A stretch of DNA of 64,000 nt from positions 141,623 to 205,622 of the forward strand of contig JBAYVD010000006.1 of NCBI GenBank assembly GCA_041674745.1, read 5' to 3'. Position numbers and translations under genes: made by a program. This DNA comes from UBA2040 sp041674745. GTDB taxonomy: Bacteria; Bacteroidota; Bacteroidia; Flavobacteriales_D; Crocinitomicaceae. Under the pieces are notes generated by a model. That model did not search any database and was not told the origin of the DNA. It worked only from the letters and a program-made list of their open reading frames with translations. Every line of letters begins with the position of its first letter. The first letter of the stretch is position 1. Of the stretch, positions 7,803 through 17,415 are shown one piece after another.

Positions 7803-10544
7803 TTAAAATTGTAACCCTATTGAAACATTAAATCGCAAACCGCCTCCAAAAAATACTTGGGTTCCAACTGCATCAAAAGCAGTAGAAGTACCTTGAATTG
7901 GACGCGCATCTGAAATGTATTTAGTACCCAACAAATTGATCACCGATCCATTGATGAGCAAAGCATTGTTTTTCATTTTAATTCGATAGCCAGCGTAAAT
8001 ATTTACCAAGGAATAACTTGGCATCATCCACGATTCTCTTCCACCATTTTCTCCTTGCAAAGCAAAAGGACTGAAATCGGCATAATACCGATTAAAGTAT
8101 TGAAATTGAGGTTTCACAAACATCCCTTTGATGGGTTCCCATCGGTATGACAGAGACATCATGGTTTGAGCAGCATCTCCTACGTGAACTCCTTTCGCAT
8201 CAAAAGTAAAAGTCACATCGTATTGAGGGATTTTTATTACTTCTGTTGAATTCCAGGTCCAGTTTCCAACGGAGAACATTCCTTCAAAACTATGCTTTTT
8301 ATTCAATTTGTAGGCAACATCCAATTCTCCTCCATAGTGAATGGCATCCATTCCATTGATGTTAACATAAATGGATTCGGTAGGGTCATTTGGATCTGGA
8401 ACTGCTACACCAAAAGGAAAGGGTTTATTTTGCCAATTGGTGAAATAACCATTTAGATTCATGCCAAATTTTTCGTTTGAGAAATTGTATCCACCTTCAA
8501 TGGCTGCTACTTTTTCGTTGACGATTTCGGCAAAAAACTTGTTGGTATTGTTATCAATAACGTTACTAAATTGAGGTGTTCTTGACAAGTAACCCACATT
8601 CACAAACACATTCGAATATTCAGTTAAGGAATAACTTGCACCAATTTTTATCGTTGCTCCTGGTATGTATTTCCAATCGGTTTGGCTGTATTTTAAACCA
8701 TCTGATTCTCTCGTATACTGGGTTCCTTGGTAATTTACTGTATCATTGTAACCAATCTTAATCAAGGTATCTCCAACGTTTATTTCTCTTTTTTGGAAAT
8801 AATCAATCCCTTTGTACCCATTGACAATTCCCGATAAATTCACGAAAGAAGTCCAACGACCTTTGGAATATTCTGCCTGCCCAAACATACCCGTCCAAGT
8901 CACCAAACCATCACGGTGGTTGTTATAAGGCTGCAATGCCACTTTGTCACCGACGAATTTCATCTCTGTTCGAGCGTTGTTATTGGTTCCACTCAGGGCA
9001 TAATCTCCACCCAATAAATCGGTGATTTCTTGGTAATGAGTTCCTTTGTAATAACGGACATCCAACCCTCCAGATATACTCAAGTTTTTACTCTTATTAT
9101 ACGTAAATTGAGGCAAATAACCCACCCAAAAATGGTTGTTTACCGAAGCCAAAATATAGTTGTTCGCTTTGAATAAAACGGGCGAATACGTTGGGTCAAC
9201 ATTCGGATAAGTTGTTCCGAAAAAATCATATTCCTGGTTGCTCCGAATCATGGCATCCCAGTCAATCGTTCCGTCTGTTGTATCTGAAAGAATTCCAGAA
9301 GAATTTTTAATTCTTGTACCACCCCCTCGACCTATTGACATGTAAGCCAAGTTGGAAATAGAGAGCTTTTCATTCACTATCCAAAAATCTTTCAAGGTGA
9401 TTTGCGGTTTGTTGTAAAAATTCAAAGAAGCATTTTTGACTTGCTGTTTTCCTTTGTCATCGGTATAATATCCCCATTGAGAATTGTAACGAATTCCATT
9501 GTCGTATTTCGTTTTAATCTGCGCTGAATCCGGTATATTGATCCCTAATTTTGAAGCGGTTTGTGCATCCCAATAGGCAATTGGATTCATATACGAACGC
9601 TGACCGTGCTCTTGAGGTGCCATAAATCCTGAAAGGGAAATCAAGTGTTTTCCGTATTTTTTTTGAATTTTCGTGTACAAAAAAGTTCCTTTGGAAGGTG
9701 TTCCATCGACCCAACCTTGGGATTGTTTGTAACTCGCAGCCAAGGTCATCCCCCAGCCCGTTGCGCTCAATCCAGAATTGTACGACAAAGTCGTTCTCAA
9801 TAAATTTCCTGTTCCGTACTCTTGCTTCAACATGCCTCCTTTTTTGTTCCCAACACCTTGCGTTAAGATATTGATAGAACCTCCAATGGAAGGCAAGGCT
9901 AATTTTGTTGCACCCAATCCTCGTTGCACTTGAACCGTTGATGTAATGGCATCTAATCCAAACCAATTGGACCAATAAACCGAACCATTTTCCATATCAT
10001 TTACGGGAACTCCATCAATGAGCACCCCAATATTTCTTTGGTCAAAACCACGCACATTGATTCGAGAATCTCCATCACCACCACCTGATTGTGTGGCGTA
10101 AACTCCCGGTGTTGCGTTCAACAACATCGGCAAATCACGCGACCCAAGTTCTTCAGTTATTTGTTTTTGAGAAATTTTCGTCACTGCAACGGGTGTTTTC
10201 CGGTAGGTCACTATGTTTCCTATGACTTTCACCTCTTCTAATTCCTGACTATTTCCCAAGAAGACATCAAAGGTTGTCACGGGATTATTTACCGTTATCG
10301 TGTAATTTTCCGTGGAAAAAAGCAACATCGTAACCACCATTTTATATTCTCCAGCGGACGGTAATTTGATTGAATAATTCCCATCAAAATCCGATAATGC
10401 TTTGTATTGATCGTTCAAAACGATTTTAGCACCCGTTAAGGGTTGTTTGCTCGAGTTATCCACCACTTTTCCGCGCAAAACAAAATCTTGTGCTTGCAAG
10501 GAAAACGTCGAAATGAATACTAGTAAACTGATAAAAATCTTCAT
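7803..10544 (-). CDS. TonB-dependent outer-membrane receptor
   Basis: The 913-residue receptor has a signal peptide, an N-terminal carboxypeptidase-regulatory-like beta domain (about residues 22-100, GKVVDNSSKQPLTGAKIVL), a plug domain (about 115-230, with GVYATQSGGGDGDSRINVRGFDQ) and a 22-strand-type barrel. The barrel ends in the usual aromatic residue (VSIGLQF). No SusD partner gene is adjacent, so it is not a standard Sus-type glycan system. It is the first gene of a tight minus-strand run with the endonuclease and the split 5'-nucleotidase. Import of nucleic-acid breakdown products, or of a cofactor metal, is inferred from this context. A terminator lies just upstream of it. Confidence 0.88.
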   Translation of the reverse strand: MKIFISLLVFISTFSLQAQDFVLRGKVVDNSSKQPLTGAKIVLNDQYKALSDFDGNYSIKLPSAGEYKMVVTMLLFSTENYTITVNNPVTTFDVFLGNSQELEEVKVIGNIVTYRKTPVAVTKISQKQITEELGSRDLPMLLNATPGVYATQSGGGDGDSRINVRGFDQRNIGVLIDGVPVNDMENGSVYWSNWFGLDAITSTVQVQRGLGATKLALPSIGGSINILTQGVGNKKGGMLKQEYGTGNLLRTTLSYNSGLSATGWGMTLAASYKQSQGWVDGTPSKGTFLYTKIQKKYGKHLISLSGFMAPQEHGQRSYMNPIAYWDAQTASKLGINIPDSAQIKTKYDNGIRYNSQWGYYTDDKGKQQVKNASLNFYNKPQITLKDFWIVNEKLSISNLAYMSIGRGGGTRIKNSSGILSDTTDGTIDWDAMIRSNQEYDFFGTTYPNVDPTYSPVLFKANNYILASVNNHFWVGYLPQFTYNKSKNLSISGGLDVRYYKGTHYQEITDLLGGDYALSGTNNNARTEMKFVGDKVALQPYNNHRDGLVTWTGMFGQAEYSKGRWTSFVNLSGIVNGYKGIDYFQKREINVGDTLIKIGYNDTVNYQGTQYTRESDGLKYSQTDWKYIPGATIKIGASYSLTEYSNVFVNVGYLSRTPQFSNVIDNNTNKFFAEIVNEKVAAIEGGYNFSNEKFGMNLNGYFTNWQNKPFPFGVAVPDPNDPTESIYVNINGMDAIHYGGELDVAYKLNKKHSFEGMFSVGNWTWNSTEVIKIPQYDVTFTFDAKGVHVGDAAQTMMSLSYRWEPIKGMFVKPQFQYFNRYYADFSPFALQGENGGRESWMMPSYSLVNIYAGYRIKMKNNALLINGSVINLLGTKYISDARPIQGTSTAFDAVGTQVFFGGGLRFNVSIGLQF

Positions 10545-10560
10545 ATGTGAAATCTTAGCG

Positions 10561-10588
10561 AAAAAAAAGAGGCCGATTGTCGACCTCT
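10561..10588 (-). terminator. Intrinsic terminator after the lamin-tail-domain gene
   Basis: On the minus strand an AGAGG/CCTCT-based hairpin (10568-10588, one internal mismatch, TTG-type loop) is followed by eight T residues (10561-10568). It separates the lamin-tail gene from the TonB-receptor operon, although some read-through is possible. Confidence 0.82.
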
Positions 10589-10607
10589 CTATTTTGTTTT
10601 AGAATGC

Positions 10608-11663
10608 TTATTTAACAATTACTTTTTTCGTCGTTTTTTCGCCATTTGCATAGACAAAATGAACGAAATAAACGCCTTTTTGACTCAATTCAAAAGAGGA
10701 AGTTGTTTTGCCATCCAAATGAATGGATTCTACTTTTTGACCCAAAGTATTGAATACTGAAATGGTTTCAATTCCTTTAAGACCTTTCACGTTGAAAGTT
10801 CCATTGGATGGGTTTGGGTAAATAGCCAAAACATCTTGTGTTTTTTCTGATACAGACAATGGGTTGCAATCGCAAGCATGGTAACCCAATGATGCCCAGT
10901 TACCATCCAAAATAGGATTGCCAGAAACCGTGCCGAAAATAGTATCACCATTTGCATCCAAACGAACAATTACCGCAGGAATTGAATCGTACTCTGCCAA
11001 TGGATTGAATACTGAAATTGCAGGATTCACAACCCCTTTTTTCACACTTGATTTACGAATCAAGGAATGATCTACCGTAACGATTACACCATTGGTACCA
11101 CCATTGTAAGGTGACGCAGTTGACCAACCTCCAGTTGGAGAAGAAGTTCCACCACTTGCGTTCGTTGGTTGTTCACCAATTTTACCAAAAATATCAATAA
11201 CAGTCATTCCAGGAATCGTAGCAACTACTTGTGTTGGATTGGACGTCAAAGTGCCTTTTAACAAAACGATACAATCATCACCGTTCCAATAGAAGGATGA
11301 ACTAGTGTTGTAAACCGGCGCAAAAAATCCATCCGCACGTGCTTGCAATGAATCCCAAACCGGTGCTTCTTGACCTGTTCCTAATGAATCCCTTTTATCC
11401 AATACAGCAACAAAAACATCATGAGGACCAACAATTCCTGAAAGTTGAACTGAATTCGCTACCGTAGCTGAATTAGAACCATTTGAATAACGAGCAACTA
11501 CGTATTCAGATAAATCTATTGCACTCGAAGTTGGATTGTAAATCTCCAATGCTTTGTTGTTGGACCAACCTTCAACGTATTCTGAGATAAATAATTTTGA
11601 ACAATCTTGAGCAAAAAGTGAGCTGGTTAATGCGATACATACTGTGAGTAACGTTTTTTTCAT
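10608..11663 (-). CDS. Lamin-tail-domain secreted protein with T9SS sorting domain
   Basis: The 351-residue protein has a signal peptide ending SSLFAQ. A lamin-tail (LTD) domain follows (about residues 20-150), with the typical opening LFISEYVEGWSNNKALEIYN and YVVARYSNGSN. A C-terminal T9SS domain covers about residues 275-351 (IYPNPSNGTFNVKG ... GVYFVHFVYANG). Bacterial LTD domains are found on secreted proteins, often fused to or next to nucleases and phosphatases, and are thought to bind surfaces or DNA. It lies immediately upstream of the receptor-nuclease-nucleotidase run on the same strand, but behind its own terminator. A role in binding extracellular nucleic acid is an inference. Confidence 0.85.
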   Translation of the reverse strand: MKKTLLTVCIALTSSLFAQDCSKLFISEYVEGWSNNKALEIYNPTSSAIDLSEYVVARYSNGSNSATVANSVQLSGIVGPHDVFVAVLDKRDSLGTGQEAPVWDSLQARADGFFAPVYNTSSSFYWNGDDCIVLLKGTLTSNPTQVVATIPGMTVIDIFGKIGEQPTNASGGTSSPTGGWSTASPYNGGTNGVIVTVDHSLIRKSSVKKGVVNPAISVFNPLAEYDSIPAVIVRLDANGDTIFGTVSGNPILDGNWASLGYHACDCNPLSVSEKTQDVLAIYPNPSNGTFNVKGLKGIETISVFNTLGQKVESIHLDGKTTSSFELSQKGVYFVHFVYANGEKTTKKVIVK

Positions 11664-11993
11664 ACGACTATAATTTAAAGGAAAATATACTTAGTTTGGG
11701 AACAGTAAGACTGGTAAAAGCTACTGCTTTTGGAAAGAGAAATAGTAAGCCTAATCGTTTGATATCATGTATGATAACTAACATTATTTATTTCATTGTA
11801 TTCCATTTAATCTTTTTGATGGTTTCAGTTTGCAGGGAAACATCAAGGGTAACACCAAAAATCTTTCACAAAGATATAGCTTAATTTTTGTTCTGCCAAT
11901 TTGGAATGTTAAACTTACATCACCAAATCATGAGATAAACTTTATGAAAACTCAAAGTATTTGTAATTTAGCTCAAAATTTAAATAAAATCCA
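11664..11993. other. Intergenic region without a supported gene
   Basis: This divergent spacer of about 330 nt holds the promoters for the lamin-tail gene (leftward) and the peptidase gene (rightward). A 62-codon open frame starting with TTG has no recognisable protein features. TAATTTAG at 11964-11971, 22 nt before the peptidase ATG, is a one-mismatch -7 element. Confidence 0.6.
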
Positions 11994-14186
11994 ATGTACA
12001 AGTCACTAATAACGGTCTTTTTACTTTTTTCAACAATTTCACACGGACAGGACATTTCTGTTGAAAAAATTTGGAAAGAATATCAATTTTATGGCGTGGG
12101 TGTTTCCGGATTCCGTTCAATGAAAGATGGAACACACTTCACAAAACGATCAAAAATCAATGGTGACGACTGCATTACCAAACATTCTTTTTTGGAACCC
12201 AAGGCAGAAGGAACGGTCTTGGTGAATTTATCAAAACTGACCTCTGATGGAAAAGAAATCGGAATTGAGGATTATGAATTCAATGCAGATGAAAGTAAAA
12301 TCTTATTCACAACCAAGACAGAAAGCGTCTACCGACGTTCCTTTTATGCCGTTTACTATTTGTATGATTTAAAAACAAAAGATTATCAGGCGTTAGACAA
12401 CAGTCATTCTCCACAAATGTTGGCAGAATATTCACCCGACGGAAAAATGGTATCTTTTCTATTTGAGAACAACCTTTTCGTAAAAACAATTGCCGATGGT
12501 CAGGTGACCCAATTAACGTTCGACGGGAAGAAAAATTCCATTATCAACGGCGGCACGGATTGGGTGTACGAAGAAGAATTTTCTATCACCAAAGGATACG
12601 AATGGTCGCCTGATAGCAGATACATGGCATTTTTGAAATTTGACGAAAGCAATGTCCGTGAATTTACATTGACGTATTACAATGAATTGTACCCAGAATT
12701 GTACACTTTCAAATACCCCAAAGCAGGAGAAGACAATTCAAAAGTGACCGCACAAATTGTGGATTTGTCCAAGCAAATCGGTCAAAATACCAATAATTTC
12801 GGTAGTGCACCGTTGAATTTAGGGAATTACGAATACATCCCTCGCTTGAAATGGTCTGAATCAAGAAATGTCCTGATTCTGCAAACCATGAATCGTCATC
12901 AAAATGAACTCAATTATTTCAAAATTGAGCAAATGGCCGGTAATTGGGATTGCAAGAAATTCTATACAGAAACTAGCGATACCTATATTGATATCGACGA
13001 CAACCTTTTAATTTTAAAAGATGCCAAAACCATTTTAAGAACGAGCGAAAAAGATGGTTTCAATCACATTTATGCTTTGGGGTTTGACGGAACCATGAAA
13101 GCAATAACAACAGGAAATTTCGACATCATTGAATTTTTAGGTATCGATGAAGTAAAAGGTACAATCTATTACAGCGCGGCTGAAAAAGGTGCCATTCACA
13201 AAGGATTGTATAGCATTGATTTGAATGGAAAGAAAAAGAAAGCGTTGAGTTGCGAAACAGGAACCAACAATGCAGACTACTCTACCGGAATGAAGTATTT
13301 TGTGAAATCCTATTCCAATGCCAACACGCCAACCGTTTATACTTTGTGTGACCAATCGGGAAAAGACTTATTTGTTTTGGAGGCCAATGAAAAATTGATG
13401 GAACAATTAAAGAATTACCATCTTCAACCCAAAGAGTTTATCAAATTCAAAGGCGTTACACAAGAATTGAATGGTTGGATTATCAAACCAGCGAATTTTG
13501 ACCCAAACAAAAAATACCCGGTTTACATCAATATTTACGGCGGACCAGGCAGCAATATGGTAAAAGATAGTTGGGGTGGACAAGACTACATGTATCACCA
13601 ATTGTTAGCTCAAAAAGGATACATTGTTGTGTCCGTTGATCCAAGAGGAACCATGTATCGCGGGGCTGAATTTAAAAAATCAACGTATTTGCAATTGGGT
13701 AAATTGGAAACCGAAGATTTCATGGCGGTTGCGGCAGAATTGGGCAATGAAACTTTTGTCGATAAATCGCGCATTGGTATTATGGGGTGGAGTTACGGTG
13801 GATTCATGACCTCTCTTTGCATGACCAAAGGTGCTGACCTATTCAAAATGGGAATTGCTGTGGCTCCAGTAACCAATTGGCGTTATTACGACAATATCTA
13901 TACCGAACGATTCATGCGCACACCGGCAGAAAATGAGGATGGTTATGACAAAAATAGTCCGATTAATTTTGTGAAAGATTTAAAAGGAAAATACTTGTTA
14001 ATTCACGGTTCTGGTGACGATAATGTACATTATCAAAATACGATGGAAATGATCAATGCCATGGTCGCGGCCAACAAACAATTTGACTTATTCATTTACC
14101 CAAACAAAAACCACGGTATTTACGGCGGAAACACTAGGAATCACCTATTTAATATGATGCTGAACTATACTTTGGAAAACCTTTAA
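11994..14186 (+). CDS. Dipeptidyl peptidase IV-type prolyl oligopeptidase (S9B)
   Basis: The 730-residue exported enzyme has a signal peptide (ending FSTISHGQ). An N-terminal beta-propeller domain (about residues 30-480) contains the double-Glu motif DWVYEEEF (about 185) that binds the substrate N-terminus in DPP IV. The C-terminal alpha/beta hydrolase domain carries the triad S600 (GWSYGG), D675/D676 (GSGDDNVHY) and H707 (NKNHGIYGG). Such enzymes release X-Pro dipeptides from peptides in the periplasm. A weak hairpin with T-tract follows, so it is probably monocistronic. Confidence 0.93.
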   Translation: MYKSLITVFLLFSTISHGQDISVEKIWKEYQFYGVGVSGFRSMKDGTHFTKRSKINGDDCITKHSFLEPKAEGTVLVNLSKLTSDGKEIGIEDYEFNADESKILFTTKTESVYRRSFYAVYYLYDLKTKDYQALDNSHSPQMLAEYSPDGKMVSFLFENNLFVKTIADGQVTQLTFDGKKNSIINGGTDWVYEEEFSITKGYEWSPDSRYMAFLKFDESNVREFTLTYYNELYPELYTFKYPKAGEDNSKVTAQIVDLSKQIGQNTNNFGSAPLNLGNYEYIPRLKWSESRNVLILQTMNRHQNELNYFKIEQMAGNWDCKKFYTETSDTYIDIDDNLLILKDAKTILRTSEKDGFNHIYALGFDGTMKAITTGNFDIIEFLGIDEVKGTIYYSAAEKGAIHKGLYSIDLNGKKKKALSCETGTNNADYSTGMKYFVKSYSNANTPTVYTLCDQSGKDLFVLEANEKLMEQLKNYHLQPKEFIKFKGVTQELNGWIIKPANFDPNKKYPVYINIYGGPGSNMVKDSWGGQDYMYHQLLAQKGYIVVSVDPRGTMYRGAEFKKSTYLQLGKLETEDFMAVAAELGNETFVDKSRIGIMGWSYGGFMTSLCMTKGADLFKMGIAVAPVTNWRYYDNIYTERFMRTPAENEDGYDKNSPINFVKDLKGKYLLIHGSGDDNVHYQNTMEMINAMVAANKQFDLFIYPNKNHGIYGGNTRNHLFNMMLNYTLENL

Positions 14187-14197
14187 AAGTGGAATAT

Positions 14198-14228
14198 TTT
14201 ACCAAAACAAAATAATTGGTAAATTTTT
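14198..14228 (+). terminator. Probable terminator after the DPP IV gene
   Basis: An 8-bp AT-rich stem, TTTACCAA (14198-14205) with TTGGTAAA (14216-14223), has a 10-nt loop and is followed by five T residues. It is weaker than the other terminators in the window. Confidence 0.5.
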
Positions 14229-14316
14229 AACGAATTAACCCCAGAAAGTTTTAAGGGAAGAAATACTTTTTCTAATTTAGCAGACGGAAAAATTAAACCG
14301 TATCAACGTTACAACA

Positions 14317-15603
14317 ATGAGTGAAATCGCCAAATTTGAGTTAGATGGGAAAATCTACGAATTCCCAGTTATCGAAGGAACAGAAAACGAAAAAGCAATC
14401 GACATCAGTTCTCTTCGTGGGAAGTCGGGTTATATAACCATCGACCCAGGTTTTAAAAATACGGGAAGCACACAAAGTGCAATCACATTTTTAGATGGTG
14501 AAGAAGGTATTCTTCGTTACCGTGGCTATCCGATTGAGCAATTGGCGGAGAAAGCTTCGTTCACAGAAGTTTCTTACTTGTTGATATATGGAACCTTGCC
14601 AACGCAAGATCAGTTGACGCATTTCCAAAATAGCATTACAAAACATACGTTGGTGCACGAAGACATGAAACAATTCTTCGAAGCCTATCCAGCAAAAGCT
14701 CATCCAATGGGCGTTTTGGCATCTATGGTTTGTTCACTTTCCACTTTTTATCCTGAATCGTTAGATAACAATCGCTCAAATGAGGCGAAAGACATGACAA
14801 TTCACCGATTGATTGCAAAATTACCAACGTTGGCGGCTTGGTCTTATAAAAATGCAATTCGTCACCCGTTCATGTATCCTAAAAATGATTTGGATTATTG
14901 CTCCAACTTCATGCACATGATGTTTGCGATGCCAACAGAAGAATACTTCGTGGATCCAATTGTTTCCAATGCATTGAATACATTGTTAATTTTACATGCT
15001 GATCATGAACAAAATTGTTCAACTGCAACCACTAGAATTGTTGGTTCATCTCAAGTGAACTTGTATGCAGCCGTTGCGGCTGGAATCACAGCACTTTGGG
15101 GTCCACTTCACGGAGGTGCCAATCAAGCTGTAATTGAAATGTTAGAAAAAATTCATGCAGATGGCGGAGACGTTGACAAATGGGTTCTGAAAGCAAAAGA
15201 CAAAGACGATTCTTTCCGTTTAATGGGCTTTGGGCACCGCGTTTACAAAAACTTTGACCCGCGAGCTACTATTATCAAAAAAGCTTGTGACGACGTTTTA
15301 GAAAAATTAGGCGTGCAGGATCCGTATTTGGATATCGCAAAAAAATTGGAGAAGGTAGCCTTGGAAGACGAATACTTCAAATCAAGAAACTTGTATCCAA
15401 ATGTAGATTTCTATTCTGGAATCATCTACAGAGCAATGGGTATTCCTACTGAAATGTTTACAGTGATGTTTGCATTGGGTCGTCTACCAGGATGGATCGC
15501 ACAATGGAAAGAAATGATCGAAGGTGGTGAGCCAATTGGTCGTCCACGTCAAGTGTACACTGGAGCTACTAAAAGAGATTACGTTCCAATCGAAAAAAGA
15601 TAA
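14317..15603 (+). CDS. gltA: Citrate synthase
   Basis: The 428-residue protein is a full-length type II citrate synthase (Gram-negative, hexameric class), condensing acetyl-CoA with oxaloacetate at entry to the TCA cycle. It has the N-terminal beta domain typical of that class (residues 1-50), LHADHEQNCSTATTR, GPLHGGANQAVIEML, the catalytic GFGHRVYKNFDPRA (His about 307) and NVDFYSG (Asp about 363). The C-terminus RPRQVYTGATKRDYVP is the usual CoA-binding end. It is probably a single-gene transcript: a -7-like TAATTTAG (14273-14280) precedes it and a strong terminator follows. Confidence 0.97.
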   Translation: MSEIAKFELDGKIYEFPVIEGTENEKAIDISSLRGKSGYITIDPGFKNTGSTQSAITFLDGEEGILRYRGYPIEQLAEKASFTEVSYLLIYGTLPTQDQLTHFQNSITKHTLVHEDMKQFFEAYPAKAHPMGVLASMVCSLSTFYPESLDNNRSNEAKDMTIHRLIAKLPTLAAWSYKNAIRHPFMYPKNDLDYCSNFMHMMFAMPTEEYFVDPIVSNALNTLLILHADHEQNCSTATTRIVGSSQVNLYAAVAAGITALWGPLHGGANQAVIEMLEKIHADGGDVDKWVLKAKDKDDSFRLMGFGHRVYKNFDPRATIIKKACDDVLEKLGVQDPYLDIAKKLEKVALEDEYFKSRNLYPNVDFYSGIIYRAMGIPTEMFTVMFALGRLPGWIAQWKEMIEGGEPIGRPRQVYTGATKRDYVPIEKR

Positions 15604-15625
15604 TTAATACCGATTAATATACTTG

Positions 15626-15657
15626 AATCCCGGCAAATTTTGCCGGGATTTTTTTTT
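15626..15657 (+). terminator. Intrinsic terminator of gltA
   Basis: A perfect 10-bp stem, AATCCCGGCA (15626-15635) with TGCCGGGATT (15641-15650), has a 5-nt loop and is followed by seven T residues. Confidence 0.95.
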
Positions 15658-15742
15658 GATTTTTTAGCCAAAGTCCAATGGAATCCTCTTCCTTTTTTGA
15701 CTTAATTGCGTTACATTTACTGCTTTCAACAATACTAAAAAT

Positions 15743-16324
15743 ATGAAAAATTTACTGTCAGCTCTATTCTTATTGGTCATCGCAACATCTTGCGGTACTT
15801 ATTCAAATGGGAAATTGCATTTGCAACGCGCTGAATCAAACAACACAACTACTGCTGAGAAAATCCAAAAAGCGACCAATCGAGCAGCTGAAAATGAAAT
15901 AACAACTGTTTCTGAGACGGAAAGTCAGCCCGAAGTTGAATCAACGCTTGTCGCTGAAGTCTCCACTCAAAATGAGACGGTTTCAAACCCTGAACAAGAG
16001 GTTATAACAAAATCCTCCAGCAAGACTTCAAGACCTTTGATTAGCCTTTCAAAGACCACTAAAAAAGATGAAGTTGCCCCCGAAGTGAATACGAGGTTTG
16101 CTACAGCCGCTAACCTTTTCGGTGGACTTTCTTTTATTCCAGTTGTCGGCTGGGTATTTTCAATTTTAGCTATCATCTTTGGACTGGTGGCTTTGGTGAA
16201 AATGACAAAATATCCGGATCAATATGGCGGTCGAAAAAGAGCGATAACTGGAATCATTTTAGGCGCCGTTTCTCTGATTCTCGGCATTGCTTTGGTCACC
16301 ACCCTGTTCATTCTTTACTACTAA
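15743..16324 (+). CDS. Lipoprotein with C-terminal DUF4190-like membrane segments
   Basis: The 193-residue protein has a lipoprotein signal (VIATSCGT, lipidated Cys about residue 17), then about 90 residues of low-complexity Glu/Ser/Thr-rich sequence. The C-terminus has two hydrophobic segments (about residues 128-150 and 165-190) separated by a basic loop (MTKYPDQYGGRKRA), the pattern of small DUF4190-type proteins. The combination places the hydrophilic middle in the periplasm between a lipid anchor and two membrane helices. The function is unknown. It is framed by terminators on both sides. Confidence 0.6.
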   Translation: MKNLLSALFLLVIATSCGTYSNGKLHLQRAESNNTTTAEKIQKATNRAAENEITTVSETESQPEVESTLVAEVSTQNETVSNPEQEVITKSSSKTSRPLISLSKTTKKDEVAPEVNTRFATAANLFGGLSFIPVVGWVFSILAIIFGLVALVKMTKYPDQYGGRKRAITGIILGAVSLILGIALVTTLFILYY

Positions 16325-16363
16325 AAGATAAATAGTATTTCTATTTGGATGAAATGAATTTAT

Positions 16364-16396
16364 ATCCCAACTTATATTTCGTTGGGATTTTTTTTG
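16364..16396 (+). terminator. Intrinsic terminator
   Basis: An 8-bp stem, ATCCCAAC (16364-16371) with GTTGGGAT (16381-16388), has a 9-nt loop and is followed by a run of T residues to 16396. Confidence 0.9.
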
Positions 16397-16541
16397 ACTT
16401 CATTGAATCATCAACTAACTGAAGCTTGCTTTACTGGACAAGAATTCGGTTTAAATCCATAGTTCCATGTAAATAAACATACGCAATCCAATCTTTTTTA
16501 GAGAAAATTGTGGATGGAATAGCGTGCGAAAATCGATACGA

Positions 16542-17309
16542 TTACATAAACCGTTTTGCGAAACTAGTTTTGATTATTTTCTTGGCATCTTTCAGCAATT
16601 GATCTACTTCTTCTATATCGGTTTTGGTGATTTTCGCCACCTCTTCCAACGTAAACTGTTCACTGGAGTACAATTCAAAAACATTGCGCATCGCCATTGG
16701 CAAATGATGTAAAACGGCGTGAATATGGTTGTGCAACTCTTGTTCGTTTAGTTCCTTGTCCAATTTATCCACCCATTCATCTTCGTCTTCTTCCACGAAA
16801 ACATCGTTCAATACGTAATCGTTTTTTCGGTACGAAACATCCTCTAAATCTTCCATGAGAATTTCTTCCCCTTCCAGATTGGAAGTTACCTTTTCAGCCA
16901 AAGCGTCCCATTCGGGTTTGGAGAAATCATCGATGTTTTTAAAGAAAAACTCGTCGAACTCCTCCTCTACCATTACGTCTTCCAACAATTCATTGGTTCG
17001 TTTGAACAACCAATGGTAAAATTCATTCTCATCGGGAACTTCGTCAATCTTGTCGTACACTTCCACAAAGAGTTGGTCTACAAAATCATCAGCGGTATAC
17101 ATCCCTTTTGGGAAATGGCCTTTGTGAATCGCTGCACTTAAACGACGATTGATGTAGTTTTTAACCTCAGGCAAAATCTCCATCAACATTTCATTAAAAT
17201 GAGCTTGATTGCCTTCTTTCTTCAACTGCACAAGATTTGCATAGGTTCGTGCAATCACAATTCGAATCCCTTTTTTCGGTTCTTTGTCCAATCCTAACTT
17301 TGTCATCAT
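16542..17309 (-). CDS. Atypical sigma-70-like protein with an acidic insert
   Basis: This 255-residue protein has two parts that resemble an ECF sigma factor. An N-terminal region (about residues 30-118) has a region-2-like helical segment (DDFVDQLFVEVYDKIDEV ... FYHWLFKRTNELLED). A C-terminal helix-turn-helix (about 200-250, LPMAMRNVFELYSSEQFTLEEVAKI) reads like region 4. Between them lies an insert of about 80 residues very rich in Asp and Glu, which is absent from normal ECF factors. It could act as a sigma factor, or as a DNA-mimicking regulator of one. No anti-sigma gene is adjacent. ATG codons at 17309 and 17306 are both possible starts. Confidence 0.6.
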   Translation of the reverse strand: MMTKLGLDKEPKKGIRIVIARTYANLVQLKKEGNQAHFNEMLMEILPEVKNYINRRLSAAIHKGHFPKGMYTADDFVDQLFVEVYDKIDEVPDENEFYHWLFKRTNELLEDVMVEEEFDEFFFKNIDDFSKPEWDALAEKVTSNLEGEEILMEDLEDVSYRKNDYVLNDVFVEEDEDEWVDKLDKELNEQELHNHIHAVLHHLPMAMRNVFELYSSEQFTLEEVAKITKTDIEEVDQLLKDAKKIIKTSFAKRFM

Positions 17310-17415
17310 CTTTCATTTACAGTTGTCATTTCAAGAACAACTCGTTTCTGTAAAGTTGCATTCTTTTGACTAAAAATAAAATGACAAAGGTCAGGTATTC
17401 CTTCTATCTATTATG

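Noticed and set aside
11696..11884. Open frame of 62 codons in the region between the lamin-tail and DPP IV genes
   Set aside because: TTG start, no family resemblance, no promoter or ribosome-binding context; most likely chance in AT-rich spacer.
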